Assembly (NCBI GenBank): GCA_963840785.1
Contig: CAWJAF010000015.1
Coordinates: 186,001-250,000, forward strand
Origin: JALYOK01 sp963840785
GTDB lineage: Bacteria > Pseudomonadota > Gammaproteobacteria > Burkholderiales > JALYOK01
Length of the DNA stretch: 64,000 nt
Direction: 5' to 3'
Shown here piece after piece: positions 62,208 to 64,000 of the stretch (positions are counted from its first letter, which is position 1; every line of letters starts with the position of its first letter). The notes beneath the pieces are model-generated. The model saw only the letters and a program-made list of their open reading frames with translations, did no database searches and had not been told where the DNA came from. A program made the position numbers and the translations under genes.

Positions 62208-64000
62208 CTAGAAGTTGTAAGTCAACTCAAATAGCAACGAATTTGCGCGCTTGCCGGCGAACGAACCGTACGCGCTGCCTGTCTTGAAGGTCGCTAACGC
62301 CACAGAAAGATCGAGATGCGCCCATTCGCGGAAGCCGAACACCAAATCGAATTCGTGCCCTAACGCGCGGCTTTCGCCGGTAAGATCGGCATCGATACGA
62401 ACGTCGCGCATTGAATCCGCCGCTTTCGTTTGACGGTAGCGGTGATACAACAGCTCAACAGAACTATTCTGCAGAAACTGAAAACCGACAGCCGCAGTCA
62501 TGACATTCAAGTTGGACAACTCGGGCCGAAACAATTCGCCGTAGTACCGAAATCGATTCACGCCGAAGAAGCGCCACTTGTTATTGTGCAATCCGGTCTG
62601 CCGAAACGCACTATCGACGCCATCGTCGAGGCTATCGTCGCCGGACGCCCGGGCATAACCCAGCGTAAACGCCGGTTGCCAAGGCAGCGGCGTGCGCCAA
62701 CTCACCCCAACATCGAAAGCGGCGCCACGCACTTTCACGTCTCGGCGTTCGTCGACCGTGCTGATGCCGTCATCGTCAGTATCAAAGTTAAGTGAAGATT
62801 CGCGGCCCCGCACCCAGGCTGCATCGGCCCAGTAAATCAAGTCGCCGTAGGTATCCAACGAACGATCGCCGATCGCGCGCAGACCCAGCCAGGTGAGCCG
62901 CGCATCGCTCGGGTCTTCGTCGATTTCGTCCAGACGCGCACCTTCGGTTTCGGTTCGTGAGCGATCTTGCTGACGCAACGCGAACACTTCGATCGTTTGC
63001 TTGCTTGCCCACTGCCAACTCCCCGTGGCCATGAGGCGCGCGACACGATTTTGCTCCGGAGCGATACGCTTTTGCAAAGTGGAAACACGCGCCAATTCTT
63101 GGCCTGCGCCGAGCTCGACATGAAATGGTCCGTTGTCGTAGTACAAGCGTGCCGCGTCCAGGTCCGCATCCCACCACCACTCGCGCTTTTCGCGTAAGTT
63201 CTGGCGACCCAACTGCAGGCCGAATCCCGATCCCGCTAAGCGATCGAAAAACACCCACATCTGACCGCGCTCCAGCGATTTGTCGGAATTGAGATCGTTA
63301 CCGGTGTTGCGCAGTTCCGCTTCGTATTGCGCTTGAATCTCCGCGAATAAATAAATGCGTTCTCGCAGCGGATAAAAAAACTCGACTTTAAATTCATGAT
63401 CAAAGTCGGTGCGTTTTTCTGTACCATCCAGTTCCAAATTTCTGCGTTCGTGCAAGGACCCGTCGTAGGCGCCGGTGATCGTCAGCGGCCGTCCGAATAA
63501 AGGCACTCGAAACGGTTGCTCGGGCCGCCGTGTATCTTGCCGACGTGTCAAGGATTCGACGGCGTTATATCCGGCCTGTGGCGTAACAACCGAAGTTCCC
63601 ATCAGTGTAAGTCGCTTTGCGCCATCAGAACGTGGCTGCATGAGGCTTACGACGCCGGTCAACTGCACTGTATCTTTGGGCAATGGGCTAGACGGTGGTT
63701 GAACGGAAGTAGCCAACAGCCGTGCCTCGCCGCGCGTTTCGACCGAAAGGCGGACGGCTACACCGACAGCGAGCTTTGCCGCGATCAGTCCTTTGAATTG
63801 GGTTTGCTCATTCCATTCGATCGTCAGCGGACCGGTTTTAAGGGTGCGCGCGTTGACATCCACTGCGCTGATGTAAGCAACGATCTGGCCGCGTTTCGGG
63901 TCGGTCGCAGGCTCGCGTAACTGCACGCGCTCGGCTCGCAGTTCATTCCCGGACCAAACACCGGTTACGCGAAAATTTTTGCCGGTGTAAAAATCGCGCG
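62208..64000 (-). CDS. AlgE-like outer-membrane barrel with N-terminal DUF5666 units (partial)
   Basis: The frame is open to the right edge, so the N-terminus is missing. The visible 597 residues begin with DUF5666-like units (FRVTGVWSGNELRAERVQLR, GQIVAYISAVDVNARTLKTG, VQLTGVVSLMQPRSDGAKRL). Then follows a large barrel: FEFFYPLRERIYLFAEIQAQ-type strands, LAGSGFGLQLGRQNLREKRE, PAFTLGYARASGDDSLDDGV, AVGFQFLQNSSVELLYHRYR, and a C-terminal SLLFELTYNF ending in Phe. The REKREWWWD block and overall layout match the alginate-export (AlgE-like) porin family. The fusion of DUF5666 to the barrel links it to the lipoprotein at 55439. It probably exports a polysaccharide or metabolite. Confidence 0.8.
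   Translation of the reverse strand, partial: RDFYTGKNFRVTGVWSGNELRAERVQLREPATDPKRGQIVAYISAVDVNARTLKTGPLTIEWNEQTQFKGLIAAKLAVGVAVRLSVETRGEARLLATSVQPPSSPLPKDTVQLTGVVSLMQPRSDGAKRLTLMGTSVVTPQAGYNAVESLTRRQDTRRPEQPFRVPLFGRPLTITGAYDGSLHERRNLELDGTEKRTDFDHEFKVEFFYPLRERIYLFAEIQAQYEAELRNTGNDLNSDKSLERGQMWVFFDRLAGSGFGLQLGRQNLREKREWWWDADLDAARLYYDNGPFHVELGAGQELARVSTLQKRIAPEQNRVARLMATGSWQWASKQTIEVFALRQQDRSRTETEGARLDEIDEDPSDARLTWLGLRAIGDRSLDTYGDLIYWADAAWVRGRESSLNFDTDDDGISTVDERRDVKVRGAAFDVGVSWRTPLPWQPAFTLGYARASGDDSLDDGVDSAFRQTGLHNNKWRFFGVNRFRYYGELFRPELSNLNVMTAAVGFQFLQNSSVELLYHRYRQTKAADSMRDVRIDADLTGESRALGHEFDLVFGFREWAHLDLSVALATFKTGSAYGSFAGKRANSLLFELTYNF

Overview
The window looks like chromosome from a Beta- or Gammaproteobacterium. 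The housekeeping order dusB-fis-purH-purD-tsaC-hemF (45.2-50.9 kb) and the block proA-nadD-rsfS-rlmH-maf-rng (15.0-19.9 kb) are arrangements I know from these classes, more often Betaproteobacteria. Envelope proteins (lipoproteins, outer-membrane barrels, many c-type cytochromes) confirm a Gram-negative. Genes of the tetrahydromethanopterin/methanofuran C1 pathway (fhcA, fhcC, fhcD) point to a methylotroph or another formaldehyde-oxidising organism. No rRNA, tRNA, CRISPR array, integrase or transposase was recognised. Many genes, including ones that should be essential (purH, rng, maf, nadD, proA), carry single-base frameshifts or an in-frame stop, so the sequence probably has uncorrected indel errors; I give full gene spans and note where the frame breaks.

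Layout. 0-12.3 kb (minus strand): a large envelope cluster with a giant di-heme cytochrome, a lipoprotein, three further membrane-anchored di-heme cytochromes (two of the RoxA/di-heme peroxidase-like type), a secreted protein, a membrane protein with an N-terminal TIR domain, and a trypsin-like protease. 12.5-14.3 kb: UspA divergent from a cupin-ROK kinase pair. 14.7-19.9 kb: a small secreted protein and the rng-to-proA housekeeping block. 20-22.4 kb: a glutathione S-transferase and bioF. 22.7-27.3 kb: a Sox-like operon with soxC, soxD, a metallo-beta-lactamase-fold hydrolase and two fused SoxYZ carriers, but no soxAX or soxB. 27.4-29.7 kb: cupin, GST and AhpD-like genes, with a TetR regulator and two copies of its probable palindromic operator. 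29.7-35.3 kb: a patchwork of intact genes (EamA exporter, second cupin, haloacid dehalogenase, peroxiredoxin, AraC regulator) among gene relics (polA tail, GST tail, two internally deleted SDRs).

35.3-44.4 kb: a lipocalin-like protein, a pterin carbinolamine dehydratase, a PAP2 phosphatase, and a minus-strand operon in which fhcA and fhcDC enclose a phytanoyl-CoA dioxygenase-like protein, a LarA-like protein and a zinc-free MDR reductase; fhcB is not in the window. 45-51 kb: the purine/haem housekeeping operon. 51-64 kb: an envelope/exopolysaccharide-flavoured region with a PEP-CTERM-like protein, barrel proteins, GC-rich-tract lipoproteins, DUF4197, a DUF5666 lipoprotein, a secreted protein with three tandem GADDAPGHIRR repeats, UDP-glucose dehydrogenase, a nucleotidyltransferase-kinase fusion and an AlgE-like barrel cut by the right edge.

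Intergenic spaces carry at least two families of dispersed palindromes (a GTAGGGTGGATCAAGCG family and an ATTCCCGCNNAGGCGGGAAT family) and a looser third family around CCTGAAGAGCCGCATGGATA.
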